Shown here: positions 26,042 through 34,779 of the stretch, one piece after another
How the letters are laid out: every line of letters starts with the position of its first letter
Numbering within the stretch: position 1 is the first letter of the stretch
Origin: an uncultured Clostridia bacterium
GTDB taxonomy: Bacteria > Bacillota > Clostridia > Lachnospirales > CAG-274
Reading direction: 5' to 3'
Length of the DNA stretch: 64,000 bases
Assembly: GCA_947630475.1 (NCBI GenBank)
Contig: CANRHR010000010.1
Location: 1-64,000 of the forward strand
Notes under the pieces: model-generated
What the model saw: only the letters and a program-made list of their open reading frames with translations
The model's database searches: none
What the model was told of the DNA's origin: nothing
Translations under genes and position numbers: made by a program

Positions 26042-27127
26042 TTAATCAAACTTATTTAAATATTTTTCTTTTGCAGCTAAAAATTCATCATAATCGGCTG
26101 TAAAAAAATGCTGACCTGTTGAATCATCCTGCACAACATAATAAAGATAATCCGTATCTATAGGATATAAAACAGCCCTTATACAATCTTCTCCGGGGTT
26201 TCCTATCGGCCCGGCGGGAAGTCCATCCACATAATAGGTATTATATTCACTTTCAATTTGGGTGTCTTTTTCAAGTACTCTGTCTTTATTTTCTCCCATA
26301 GCATAAAGTACCGTAGAATCCATCTGAAGCTTCATACCTTTTTCAAGTCTGTTATAAATAACCGAAGCCGCAGTTTCTCTTTCTGTCGGATATTTAATTT
26401 CCTTTTCTATTATAGAAGCAATTGTAACAACCTCGTCAACACTTAAACCCATTTGTTCTGTTTTGGTTTTTAATTCATCTGTATAAATTTCATCAAACCT
26501 TGAAAGAAGTTTATTTATAATTTCATCGCAATCGGCATCCATACTAAAATCATATGTATCAGGGAAAAGATATCCCTCAAGGCGGTTTTCATCTCTTTTT
26601 ATATCCTTTGTAAAAGAATATCCATAACTTTTTTCATCACAAGCCTTCATAAAATCCTTTGCCTTAACAATGTTTTCTTCCTCAAGCTTATCGGCTATTT
26701 CCCTTTGGGTCATACCTTCATTTATTGTAAATGTAATATGCTCGGTTTTTGTGTTTGGCTCTTCAAGCTTTTCAACAACCTCTTCAAATGTCATCTGATT
26801 GTTTAATACATAATCGCCGTAATTAAAGTTATAGCCTATATTTTCTTCTCTGCATTTAATTAAAAACGCAAGGCTTGAATCTATGACGCCTTTCTGCTTT
26901 AGAAGCTTTGCTATATCCACAAGACCGGAGTTTTCTTTTATAACCAAAACAATATCGGCATATTCTTCGTCCATTCTTTTATCGATATTAATTCCGCCGT
27001 CACCAATGCTTGATATAAAACTTATGACCAAATTAATTAAAATTATTAAAGCGCAGATAATTATAACTATAAATAAAAGCGAAGTTGTTGATAATCTTTT
27101 TTTATATCTTCTTCTTTTAATTTTCAC
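26042..27127 (-). CDS. mltG: Endolytic murein transglycosylase MltG
   Basis: 361 residues from a GTG with AGAGGTG six bases upstream; a GTG three codons earlier overlaps that site. Arg/Lys-rich cytoplasmic tail, one membrane helix at about 15-40, a LysM-like region, then the YceG catalytic domain with the conserved Glu in TIASIIEKE, plus NTYYVDGLPAGPIGNPG. MltG cuts nascent glycan strands and sets their length next to the elongation machinery. It lies 12 bases after truA in the co-directional group leading to trmR and U32. Confidence 0.92.
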   Translation of the reverse strand: MKIKRRRYKKRLSTTSLLFIVIIICALIILINLVISFISSIGDGGINIDKRMDEEYADIVLVIKENSGLVDIAKLLKQKGVIDSSLAFLIKCREENIGYNFNYGDYVLNNQMTFEEVVEKLEEPNTKTEHITFTINEGMTQREIADKLEEENIVKAKDFMKACDEKSYGYSFTKDIKRDENRLEGYLFPDTYDFSMDADCDEIINKLLSRFDEIYTDELKTKTEQMGLSVDEVVTIASIIEKEIKYPTERETAASVIYNRLEKGMKLQMDSTVLYAMGENKDRVLEKDTQIESEYNTYYVDGLPAGPIGNPGEDCIRAVLYPIDTDYLYYVVQDDSTGQHFFTADYDEFLAAKEKYLNKFD

Positions 27128-27138
27128 AATACACACCT

Positions 27139-27882
27139 CTAATTTTTATAACATATTTCCAAAAGTGTCAGTCCGTTTGGGGGAAGAGTTTTTCCTGCCC
27201 TTTCACGATTTCTTGATAATATTATATCTTTAATATCATCGGGTTTTATTTTGCTTTCTCCCACATAAACCATAGTGCCCGCAATTATTCTAACCATATT
27301 ATATAAAAAGCCGCTTCCTGTAACCGTTATGCTTATTGTATCATCGGATCTTTTTTCACTTACAGTTAAATCGAATATCGTCCTTATTGTTGTTTTGGCA
27401 GTTGAGCCCGATGCACAAAAGCTTTTAAAATCATGCTCACCCAAAAAATATTTGCAGGCTTCACGCATTTTTTCAATATTAAGCTTTTTATGTATAAAAG
27501 CGGTATAATTTCTAAGCATTGGATTTGGAAATTCCGAATTTAATATTTTATATTCATACGTTTTTTTATAAACACTGTTTTGAGGATGAAAATCTTCATT
27601 TACCAAGTCGGCTCCTGTAACCCTTATATCTTCCGGAAGCATCGTGTTAACGGCATATGGTATCTTATTTACAGGTATTGTTGTATCAACCTCAAAAACA
27701 GCCCTTTGCCCCAAAGCATGAACCCCCGTATCGGTTCTGCTTGCTCCCCTTATAACTATGCTTTTCTTAAAAAGCTCAGAAAGAGCCTCTTCAAGCTTCT
27801 GCTGAACAGTTATAAAATTATTTTGCCGCTGCCATCCGAAATAATTGGTCCCATCGTATAAAACCTTAAGCAAGATCCTCAC
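27139..27882 (-). CDS. truA: tRNA pseudouridine(38-40) synthase
   Basis: 247 residues, full length for TruA, with the catalytic Asp in RGASRTDTGVHA and the N-terminal VLYDGTNYFGWQRQ. It isomerises uridines 38-40 in the anticodon arm of tRNAs. GGAGG lies about nine bases before the GTG start. It follows ecfT by 69 bases, the normal clostridial order, but rplM-rpsI, which often follow truA, are replaced by mltG. Confidence 0.95.
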   Translation of the reverse strand: MRILLKVLYDGTNYFGWQRQNNFITVQQKLEEALSELFKKSIVIRGASRTDTGVHALGQRAVFEVDTTIPVNKIPYAVNTMLPEDIRVTGADLVNEDFHPQNSVYKKTYEYKILNSEFPNPMLRNYTAFIHKKLNIEKMREACKYFLGEHDFKSFCASGSTAKTTIRTIFDLTVSEKRSDDTISITVTGSGFLYNMVRIIAGTMVYVGESKIKPDDIKDIILSRNRERAGKTLPPNGLTLLEICYKN

Positions 27883-27951
27883 TGCCGCACCTCCAACATA
27901 AATTAACCCGGAATTGCCCGCCGCCTAAAAGACATTGAATTTACTTATCCG

Positions 27952-28755
27952 TTAAAAACCAAAAAAAATTCTTTCAAAAATCAATACAACGCTTAAAACA
28001 ACAATAATCGCAGCGGCAACGAAATCCTGCCTTTGAAATCTTAGCTGATTCATTCTTGTTCTGTTTATATCTCCTCTGTAACATCTTGCTTCCATAGCCA
28101 TTGCAAGCTCGTCAGCCCTCCTGAAAGATGACACAAAAAGCGGAACAAGCAGAGGAATAAGACTTTTCGCCTTTTTTATGATTCCTCCCGTATCAAAATC
28201 AGCTCCTCTTGCCATCTGAGCTTTTTTTATTTTATCAAGCTCTTCTATAAGAGTTGGAATAAATCTTAAAGCTATAGTCATCATCATTGCTATTTCATGT
28301 GAAGGAACTCCTATTTTTTTAAAAGGCTTAAGCATATATTCTATAGCATCCGTAAGCTGAATAGGCGATGTTGTAAGCGTTAATACAGATGAGCCGACAA
28401 TAAGAAGAATAAGCCTTACAGCCATTCTTAAAGCCAAAATCACACCTGCATCGGTTATTTGTATTATTCCCCATTTAAAAAAAACAACTTCACCCTGTGT
28501 AAAAAACATATTTAAGCATACTGTAAACAAAATAATAATAATAATGTTTTTAAGCCCCGAAAAAAGCATCTTAACAGGAAGCTTGGATAAAGCCACAACC
28601 GCAGCCAAAAAAACAGCGGCAGCCGCATAGCCCCAAAAGCTTTTTATAATAAAAACATCTATTATAAACAAAATAACAGCCATAAATTTTGTTCGTGGAT
28701 CCAATTTGTGTATTTTAGAATTGACGGGATAATACTGTCCTATTGTTATATTCAT
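27952..28755 (-). CDS. ecfT: ECF transporter transmembrane subunit EcfT
   Basis: 267 residues with about five or six membrane helices. The two coupling-helix motifs are visible, AQMARGADF and AMEARCYRG, the second having Cys where many members have Gly. EcfT joins the ATPase pair and exchangeable vitamin- or metal-binding S components. No S component is encoded nearby, so this is the shared group II module. It lies 14 bases after the ATPase gene. Confidence 0.93.
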   Translation of the reverse strand: MNITIGQYYPVNSKIHKLDPRTKFMAVILFIIDVFIIKSFWGYAAAAVFLAAVVALSKLPVKMLFSGLKNIIIIILFTVCLNMFFTQGEVVFFKWGIIQITDAGVILALRMAVRLILLIVGSSVLTLTTSPIQLTDAIEYMLKPFKKIGVPSHEIAMMMTIALRFIPTLIEELDKIKKAQMARGADFDTGGIIKKAKSLIPLLVPLFVSSFRRADELAMAMEARCYRGDINRTRMNQLRFQRQDFVAAAIIVVLSVVLIFERIFFGF

Positions 28756-28769
28756 TTTTGCACCTCAAA

Positions 28770-30524
28770 TCAAAGCTTTAATCTGTTTAAAATATAATCC
28801 GCTGCCGCCTCAACCGTATAAATATCTTTATCAAGATCTATACCCTTATCTATAAGATAATTCATCAATCGACTGATTTGCGGTGCGCTTAAGCCTATCT
28901 CCTCAAGAGATGCGCTTCTTGAAAAAATTTGCCTTGGTTTGTCAAAATATTTAAGTCTTCCTTTATGCATAACAAGAATCCTGTCGGCAAGTTTTGATAT
29001 ATCCTCCATACTGTGAGAAACAAGTATCACCGTTAATTTGAGTTCATCATGCATTCTCTTTATATTATTTAAAATTTCATCTCTTCCGTAAGGATCCAAT
29101 CCTGCCGTAGGCTCATCCAACACAAGCACCTGCGGCTTCATTGCAAGTATTCCGGCTATAGCCACTCTTCTTTTTTGTCCTCCGGAAAGCTCAAAAGGAG
29201 ATTTATTGTAATATTCCTTTCCCAATCCAACCGCATCAAGAGCCTTTTTAACCCTCTTGTCAACTTCTTTCGCATCAAGACCCATATTTTGCGGCCCAAA
29301 AGCAACATCTTTATAAATTGTCGTTTCAAAAATCTGATGCTCCGGATACTGAAATACAAGACCAACCTTTTGTCTTACTGTTTTAAGCTTGCTTTTATCG
29401 GCAAAAATATTTTCTCCGTTTAAAAGCACATCTCCGTCACTTGGCTTTGCAAGAGCATTAAGATGTTGGATAAGAGTGCTTTTTCCTGAGCCGGTATGTC
29501 CTATAAGGCCTATAAATTCCCCTTTTTTTATACTAAAGCTAACATCATTTAACGCTGTTTTTTCAAATACGGTTTCTTCTGCGTAAATATGTGTCAAATG
29601 CCTTACTTCAATTATATTTTCATCGGAAATTTCACAGCTTTTATCTTCAATTTTTAAATTTTCATTTTCGTTAAATCCGATTTCCAGCAAAGCATCTCCC
29701 ATTTCTTCTATTGTTAATATTTCATCGCTTATATTAACCCCTCTATTTTTAAGCATATAAGCAAGCTCAGTCACCTGAGGAACATCAAGCTTAAGCCTGC
29801 GAAGCTTTTCAACCTCTCTAAAAATTTTTTTAGGTATGTCATCCATAACTATTTTGCCTTTTTCTACCACTATAACTCTATCAGCCTTAACAGCCTCTTC
29901 CATATAATGAGTTATAAGAATAATTGTAATGCCTTCCTGTCTGTTTAACCTAAAGACAGTATCTATAACTTCCCTTCTTCCAACGGGGTCAAGCATAGCT
30001 GTAGGTTCATCCAAAACTATGCATTGAGGTTTCATGGCAAGAATACCTGCTATAGCTATCCTCTGTTTTTGCCCTCCCGAAAGCTGATGAGGAGGACTGT
30101 CCTTATATTCATTCATTCTTACGGAATCTATCGCTTCATCTACTCTTTTTCTTATTTTTTCGGGTTCGATACCCATATTTTCCGGACCAAAAGCAACATC
30201 TTCCTCAACTATAGTTGCTATAAGCTGATTATCAGGATTTTGAAAGACCATTCCTGCATTTTGTCTTACCTGCCAAATATTTTCCTCCTTTGAGGTATCA
30301 AGCCCCTTTATCCAAAGCGTACCGCCTGTAGGCATAAGAAGAGCGTTTATATGCTTTGCAAGAGTTGATTTTCCCGATCCGTTATGCCCTAAAACAGCAA
30401 CAAATTGTCCTTTAGGTATCTTAATATTCATAGAATCGATAGCCTTATGCTTTATATTTTTTTGACTCTCCTCGTCATATACCGTATATTCATAAACAAG
30501 CTTTTCTCCTTTGATAAATTCCAT
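28770..30524 (-). CDS. Fused ECF transporter ATPases EcfA1-EcfA2
   Basis: 584 residues holding two complete ABC ATPases that are separate genes in most Firmicutes. Domain 1 (about 1-275): Walker [11 protein letters not shown]-loop FQNPDNQ, signature [13 protein letters not shown]. Domain 2 (about 308-584): Walker [17 protein letters not shown], signature [14 protein letters not shown] linker of roughly 35 residues, rich in Glu and Asn, joins them with no stop or frameshift. Each half keeps the C-terminal extension with the LxEIGL-type groove that grips EcfT. GAGGGTGG precedes the ATG. It should fold as an intramolecular EcfA1/A2 heterodimer. Confidence 0.93.
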   Translation of the reverse strand: MEFIKGEKLVYEYTVYDEESQKNIKHKAIDSMNIKIPKGQFVAVLGHNGSGKSTLAKHINALLMPTGGTLWIKGLDTSKEENIWQVRQNAGMVFQNPDNQLIATIVEEDVAFGPENMGIEPEKIRKRVDEAIDSVRMNEYKDSPPHQLSGGQKQRIAIAGILAMKPQCIVLDEPTAMLDPVGRREVIDTVFRLNRQEGITIILITHYMEEAVKADRVIVVEKGKIVMDDIPKKIFREVEKLRRLKLDVPQVTELAYMLKNRGVNISDEILTIEEMGDALLEIGFNENENLKIEDKSCEISDENIIEVRHLTHIYAEETVFEKTALNDVSFSIKKGEFIGLIGHTGSGKSTLIQHLNALAKPSDGDVLLNGENIFADKSKLKTVRQKVGLVFQYPEHQIFETTIYKDVAFGPQNMGLDAKEVDKRVKKALDAVGLGKEYYNKSPFELSGGQKRRVAIAGILAMKPQVLVLDEPTAGLDPYGRDEILNNIKRMHDELKLTVILVSHSMEDISKLADRILVMHKGRLKYFDKPRQIFSRSASLEEIGLSAPQISRLMNYLIDKGIDLDKDIYTVEAAADYILNRLKL

Positions 30525-30606
30525 CTAACCACCCTCAAAGCTATATTTTATTGATAATAAAATGCAGATAATTAAAGACTATTTTTTATTTGTTGTGCAT
30601 CATTGC

Positions 30607-30654
30607 GCCAATGATATTTATACTGCGCTTATGCTGCGTAATCATAACCAACGG
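30607..30654 (-). repeat. 48-bp dispersed motif, copy 1
   Basis: On the minus strand CCGTTGGTTATGATTACG runs on to ATAAATATCATTGGC. This is the best-preserved copy of the family (others at 16984, 17907, 33976, 56404 and 61181). It lies in the ecfA leader, same orientation, 83 bases before the start codon. Confidence 0.6.
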
Positions 30655-30692
30655 TAAATACCCACCGCTTAAGAGGCAGGTATTTACCTGCC
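30653..30692 (-). promoter_or_regulatory. Leader with two mutually exclusive hairpins before ecfA
   Basis: Just after the expected transcript start the RNA can fold either a local hairpin GCAGGTA-TT-TACCTGC (30677-30692) or a longer one pairing the GGTAAATACC and GGTATTTACC arms (30653-30662 with 30679-30688). Both use the same arm, so only one can form. This could be a switch or chance; no known riboswitch class was recognised. Confidence 0.35.
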
Positions 30693-30701
30693 GGTTAAAT
30701 A

Positions 30702-30730
30702 ATTTTAACACTTTGTCAGTTTATTGTCAA
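30702..30730 (-). promoter_or_regulatory. Sigma-A promoter of the ecfA operon
   Basis: The minus strand reads TTGACA, 17 bases, TAAAAT: a perfect -35 and five of six at -10. It is 178 bases before the ecfA start, giving a leader of about 170 bases. Confidence 0.75.
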
Positions 30731-30757
30731 TTTAAGAATAAAAAAACATATAACTCA

Positions 30758-30791
30758 AAAAGCTCTGTCACATAAATATAACAGAGCTTTT
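30758..30791 (-). terminator. Terminator of the SHOCT-domain gene
   Basis: Perfect 11-bp stem AAAAGCTCTGT/ACAGAGCTTTT with a 12-base loop, 20 bases past the stop codon of the preceding minus-strand gene, followed by T-rich DNA on that strand. Confidence 0.75.
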
Positions 30792-30810
30792 ACAATTTTA
30801 AAAAAATAAA

Positions 30811-31230
30811 TTATTTTTCTTCTGCATTTTCAACTTCTATTTCAAAATCATCTGCTTCATCTGATTTGTTTATATCTTTTTCATCATCGATAATGTCATC
30901 GTTTTTATTTTTTTTCTCATCCTTTGTTTCAAAAATATTTTTTATTGTTTTGCTCAGATCGTCAAATGCAGATGCGGTTTTTTCCCATACAACCTGACTT
31001 GCTTCCTTAACTTTTGGCTCTGCGTCTTTTGCAAATTCTTCAACTTTTCCTTTAAAATCCTTTGCAAAAGCATCTAAGGATTTTGCCGCTTTTGAAAATT
31101 TCTCTTCGAAATCTTTCTTTTTAAAACTACCGTTTTCTCCTTTTAAGGCGTTTAAAAGCTTAACTCCGTCATCAGCGCTTATTTTTCCCTCTTCAATCAT
31201 TTTTAAAATCATTACTCTTTCTTCTTTCAT
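30811..31230 (-). CDS. SHOCT-like N-terminal domain protein, unknown function
   Basis: 139 residues from the ATG with GGAGG eight bases upstream; an ATG five codons earlier would overlap that site. Residues 1-35 (ERVMILKMIEEGKISADDG, then KLLNAL) form the short helical module often found at the N-terminus of YvlB/LiaG-type proteins. The remainder is Lys/Glu/Asp-rich, predicted helical, with a strongly acidic C-terminus. No membrane segment is visible. The DUF4097 protein at 39583 starts with the same module. Its function is unknown. Confidence 0.65.
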   Translation of the reverse strand: MKEERVMILKMIEEGKISADDGVKLLNALKGENGSFKKKDFEEKFSKAAKSLDAFAKDFKGKVEEFAKDAEPKVKEASQVVWEKTASAFDDLSKTIKNIFETKDEKKNKNDDIIDDEKDINKSDEADDFEIEVENAEEK

Positions 31231-31323
31231 AAACAAAACCTCCATTTTATATTTTTGAATATCTATAAATAATATACGGAAAAATTTTTCAAAAGTTTAA
31301 CAAATTACTAAGCTTGCAAATAA

Positions 31324-32304
31324 TTATGCTTTATACAATTCATCCGACTCCGGCTCATTTAATGGTATCCTTTTGTTATTTTCAATAATATATTTTCCTC
31401 CATCAGTTATTCTTCCTATAACTGAAGCTTTAATTCCGTTTTTTTCAAGTTCATTTATAATTTTTTCACTGTTACTGTTTGGGCAGCTAATAAGCATACA
31501 GCCGCTAGAAATCAATCTATAAGGATTTATGTTTAAAAATTTGCAAATAGCCTTTGTTTCATCAAGCACAGGTATTTTATCAGCTTCAATCTCTATGCCG
31601 GTTTTTGAGCAGTAAGCTATCTCATAACAGGCGCCAAAAATACCTCCCTCTGTTACATCATGCATACACATAACGCCAAGCTCAGCCGCAATTTGCCCCT
31701 CTTTAACAACAGAAAGCTGGTTTTTTAATGACTTTGCCCTATTTATTAAATCAGAATCAATCTTTCCTTTAAGCTTATCAAGACCTGCCAAAATTACAGT
31801 TCCCTCCATGCCGGCATATTTAGTCATAATAACCAAATCGCCAACCTTGGCGCCGCCCGAAGAAATAATTCGTCTGTTTTTTGTTTTTCCTATTGCTGTA
31901 CAAGAAATAACAGGCCTTAAAACCGCATCGGTAATTTCAGTATGACCCCCCAAAACAGCAATCCCCTCTTGCGAAGCGCTCTCATAAATATCTTTAACTA
32001 TCTTTTTTAATTCGGCTTCGTCACATTCAGGCGGCAAAAGCAGAGTAACCATTATTCCTATAGGCTCTGCTCCGCATGAAGAAATATCGTTTATGTTGAC
32101 ATTAACAGCAAGCTTGCCTATGTTATCCGAAGTTCCTGTTATGGGATCAGTTGAAACAGCGCAAATCTCACCGCCAAAATCTATTGCTGCACAATCTTCT
32201 CCTATATTAGGGCTTAACAATATTTCACTTCTTTTTACGCCGCTTTTGGATGGACTTATAATAACTTCATCTAAAAGCTTAGTAGGTATTTTACCGATTT
32301 TCAT
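31324..32304 (-). CDS. AIR synthase/HypE-like protein
   Basis: 326 residues from the ATG with AAGGAG upstream. The PurM-like fold is shared by AIR synthase, ThiL, SelD and HypE: N-terminal NIGEDCAAIDFGG, the phosphate- and metal-binding STDPITGT and GHTEITDAVLRP, and the C-terminal MHDVTEGGIFGACYEI. The closest group by feel is the HypE-like 'AIR synthase related protein' common in Clostridia, which has no settled role. No hydrogenase maturation genes are nearby, so naming it hypE is not justified. It lies 19 bases after the VanW gene and is likely co-transcribed. Confidence 0.75.
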   Translation of the reverse strand: MKIGKIPTKLLDEVIISPSKSGVKRSEILLSPNIGEDCAAIDFGGEICAVSTDPITGTSDNIGKLAVNVNINDISSCGAEPIGIMVTLLLPPECDEAELKKIVKDIYESASQEGIAVLGGHTEITDAVLRPVISCTAIGKTKNRRIISSGGAKVGDLVIMTKYAGMEGTVILAGLDKLKGKIDSDLINRAKSLKNQLSVVKEGQIAAELGVMCMHDVTEGGIFGACYEIAYCSKTGIEIEADKIPVLDETKAICKFLNINPYRLISSGCMLISCPNSNSEKIINELEKNGIKASVIGRITDGGKYIIENNKRIPLNEPESDELYKA

Positions 32305-32323
32305 TTTTGTCTCCTTTTTACAA

Positions 32324-33877
32324 TTACTGATTATTCTCTTCGGTATTCTCAACGGATGCTGAGTTTGCTTCATCGGAAGAACTGTTGCTGTTATTATTTT
32401 CGGTACTTTCAGTACTTTCGGAAGTTTCGGTTGTTTCTTCTGTTTCTTCCTCTTCTTTTTTGGTTCCGACGGTTACTTCAGCCGCCCTTGGCTTATAATA
32501 GCTGTCATTTACAAGAGTTTTTTCGGTTAATTCTCCATTTTCATAAATCAATTTATAAACCTTATATTTATATCCGTTTAAGGCATTTACTGTAGTTTTT
32601 CTCGTTCCATCCTCAAGACTGTCGTCATATGTTATTTTTTCCGCCCCCGGAGAAACAGTTTCCACAAGCTCATTTTCAAATTCAATGCTTCTGCCCTCGG
32701 GGCGGTCTTCTTTTCCGTAAATACTGCATACAACCTTTCCTGATTCAACCGATGCTGCAATATAAATAGGATATTGTGTACTGTTTTTAAACTTAAAATC
32801 TATATAATCTCCTGCAAGAGTGGCATCAAAGCCGTAATCCAAATAACCTACCTTTATAGAATGATTTTGTCTTTCGACAACGTCAAGCTCAGCATACAAA
32901 ACGGCATTATAAAGCGTTGATGAAACCTGACATACTCCTCCGCCGTATTCATCAACAAGCTTTCCGTTTAAAATTGTTCCGGCAGGCTTATAACCGTTGG
33001 CTTCCGTGCTTTCGCCAAAGCAGGCATTTGTAGAAAACACCTCTCCTGGATAAAGCACAGTTTCGTTAAGCCTTTGAGCCGCAACCTTCATATTTGTAAC
33101 TCTTGCCGAAGCCCCTCCGGAATATTTTGTTGAATATGTTCCTATGATATCCTTAGTATTTGCAAAATCTTCTTCACTGTATTCGGGCTGAATTTCTTCG
33201 GTTAAAATATAAATTGATACATTGTCTTCATCGTAATTTTTAACTTTCAATGTTTCTTTTACAGAAGAAACCGTAGCATCGATATTAAGCTTATGCCCAA
33301 CCTCTCCCGGCTGAGTAACCAATTCGGAATTTACCATTTTAACAGTAGCGTTTACGGGCGCTTTATAAACTTTTTCTTCCAAAGATTTAAGAGCTTCCTT
33401 AATTTTATCATCGTCATAGCTGTATTCCGACTCTATATAATATGCTTGATTATCAAGGCCTGTAATCATATTATATCTTTTTGAAATACTTCCGCTTCTT
33501 GCATAATTGTAAGCATCATCAACGGCTTTTTCAATATTAAGCTGAACCCCCAAATCGGAATAAGTGAATTTATATTCTTCATCATCACAAACCAAAGTGA
33601 TTGTTTTGGAATAAATAGTAGAGTTTGCCTTTTCTTGAAGCTGTTTAACAGCCTGCTCCTTTGTAAGCCCTCCTACATTTGTTGCATCTACAAAAACATT
33701 ATTATATATTGTATCGACATCAACAATATCTTTCATTTCTTTATATCGGCTGTAATAAACGCTTCCTCCTATAATACCAAAGCCAACAGCCAAAATTAAA
33801 ACAAGAGCGCCCAATTTAATTGCAAAATTTTTTTTAATATTTTTTTCTTTATTTTTAGTATCTTTGACTTTAATCAC
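32324..33877 (-). CDS. VanW-domain protein with G5-like domain, membrane anchored
   Basis: 517 residues. A basic N-terminus and one helix at about 20-42 anchor it with the bulk outside. Order: a PG_binding_4-like region (about 100-235), a VanW domain (about 245-385, LYPGEVFSTNACFGE and YGGGVCQVSSTLYNA), a G5-like domain (about 390-465), and a Glu/Thr/Ser/Asn-rich tail. The family is linked to cell-wall and vancomycin-type gene clusters, but its biochemical role is unproven. GGAGG and a GTG start. It lies divergent from the rpmG operon. Confidence 0.85.
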   Translation of the reverse strand: MIKVKDTKNKEKNIKKNFAIKLGALVLILAVGFGIIGGSVYYSRYKEMKDIVDVDTIYNNVFVDATNVGGLTKEQAVKQLQEKANSTIYSKTITLVCDDEEYKFTYSDLGVQLNIEKAVDDAYNYARSGSISKRYNMITGLDNQAYYIESEYSYDDDKIKEALKSLEEKVYKAPVNATVKMVNSELVTQPGEVGHKLNIDATVSSVKETLKVKNYDEDNVSIYILTEEIQPEYSEEDFANTKDIIGTYSTKYSGGASARVTNMKVAAQRLNETVLYPGEVFSTNACFGESTEANGYKPAGTILNGKLVDEYGGGVCQVSSTLYNAVLYAELDVVERQNHSIKVGYLDYGFDATLAGDYIDFKFKNSTQYPIYIAASVESGKVVCSIYGKEDRPEGRSIEFENELVETVSPGAEKITYDDSLEDGTRKTTVNALNGYKYKVYKLIYENGELTEKTLVNDSYYKPRAAEVTVGTKKEEEETEETTETSESTESTENNNSNSSSDEANSASVENTEENNQ

Positions 33878-33975
33878 AGGTAATTACCTCCATATGAAAT
33901 CATTTTAACCAACCGAAAAAGTACCATATTATTTATAATCGGCAAAAATGCAATCTCCTTCCGATATAAAATAAT

Positions 33976-34022
33976 CAGTTGGTCATAAGTGCAAACATAA
34001 GCAGAGTGCGAATATCATTAAC
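33976..34022 (+). repeat. 48-bp dispersed motif, copy 4
   Basis: CAGTTGGTCATAAGTGCAAA is followed by CATAAGCAGAGTGCGAATAT and CATTAAC, aligning with copies 1-3 read on the opposite strand. In this divergent region it points toward rpmG, 167 bases before its promoter. The remaining part of 33878-34188 is AT-rich with nothing else recognisable. Confidence 0.5.
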
Positions 34023-34188
34023 AAAGCTTTAATTTTTTAAAATATTGCAGCATGAATAATTTTACAATTAAGGTTAATTATACAATAAAATAATATAAAA
34101 ATCTATAAATTTATAAAATTATTTTGTTAAAGCATTGCAGAATTACAATATATATAATTTACAATCTCAAAATTTTGTAAAAAAGGTA

Positions 34189-34218
34189 TTGACTTTACTT
34201 TTTATGGTGTGTTATTAT
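34189..34218 (+). promoter_or_regulatory. Promoter of the rpmG-secE-nusG-rplK-rplA operon
   Basis: TTGACT, 18 bases, TATTAT, about 93 bases before the rpmG start codon. Both boxes match five of six consensus positions. Confidence 0.65.
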
Positions 34219-34222
34219 GAAT

Positions 34223-34246
34223 AAGACGTTAAGCCGTCTTTTTTTT
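34223..34246 (+). terminator. Terminator-shaped hairpin at the very 5' end of the rpmG transcript
   Basis: AAGACG/CGTCTT stem with loop TTAAGC, followed by a run of eight T (six beyond the stem), starting within about 5-10 bases of the predicted transcript start. It is very short for a working terminator and so close to +1 that it may instead protect the 5' end or adjust early elongation. Confidence 0.35.
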
Positions 34247-34310
34247 GTGGTCTGATTTAAAAAATTACAATCAGATCAAACTTACTTTAAAAGCAAAAGA
34301 GGTGGGAAAT

Positions 34311-34460
34311 TTGAGAACAAAAATCACTTTGGCATGCACAGAATGCAAGCAGAGAAACTACAATACAATGAAAGAAAAAAAGCTTCATCCTGACAGGATG
34401 GAAACAAAAAAATATTGTAAATTCTGCGGAAAGCATACTCTGCACAGAGAAACCAAATAA
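34311..34460 (+). CDS. rpmG: 50S ribosomal protein L33
   Basis: 49 residues from a TTG with GAGGTGGG just upstream, the standard L33 length. The zinc-type form has two CxxC pairs, CTECKQRNY and [10 protein letters not shown]33 sits near the E site of the large subunit. It is the first gene of the secE-nusG-rplK-rplA operon, as in many Firmicutes. Confidence 0.93.
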   Translation: MRTKITLACTECKQRNYNTMKEKKLHPDRMETKKYCKFCGKHTLHRETK

Positions 34461-34497
34461 TTCTCTTTTAATACTGTGAAAGGAGAAATGTACCGGT

Positions 34498-34758
34498 ATG
34501 GAAGACAACACCGCAAACAATAACGAAGCTTCAAAACCAGCTAAAACAAAAAACAAAAAAAGCGATAAAAAAAAATCAGGCAGTTTTTTTAGCATCTATA
34601 AAGCCGAGTTTAAAAAAGTAGTTTGGCCTTCAAGAAAAGATTTGATTAAAGAAACCGTTACCGTTATATTTTTATCTCTTATTGTAGGCGTAATTATTTT
34701 CGGATATGATACTGCTTTTGGCTTAATTCTCAATAAAATGATCGATTTGCTGAAATAG
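34498..34758 (+). CDS. secE: Preprotein translocase subunit SecE
   Basis: 86 residues: a hydrophilic Lys-rich N-terminus, the conserved amphipathic segment EFKKVVWPSRKDL, and a single membrane helix (TVTVIFLSLIVGVIIFGYD). SecE clamps SecY in the translocon. AAGGAG lies before the ATG. It lies between rpmG and nusG, the classic order. Confidence 0.95.
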   Translation: MEDNTANNNEASKPAKTKNKKSDKKKSGSFFSIYKAEFKKVVWPSRKDLIKETVTVIFLSLIVGVIIFGYDTAFGLILNKMIDLLK

Positions 34759-34779
34759 TATATTAACGAGGTTGATTTT

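Noticed and set aside
31324..32304. hypE hydrogenase maturation gene
   Set aside because: The fold is right, but no hyp or hydrogenase genes are nearby and the typical C-terminal Cys tail of HypE is absent.
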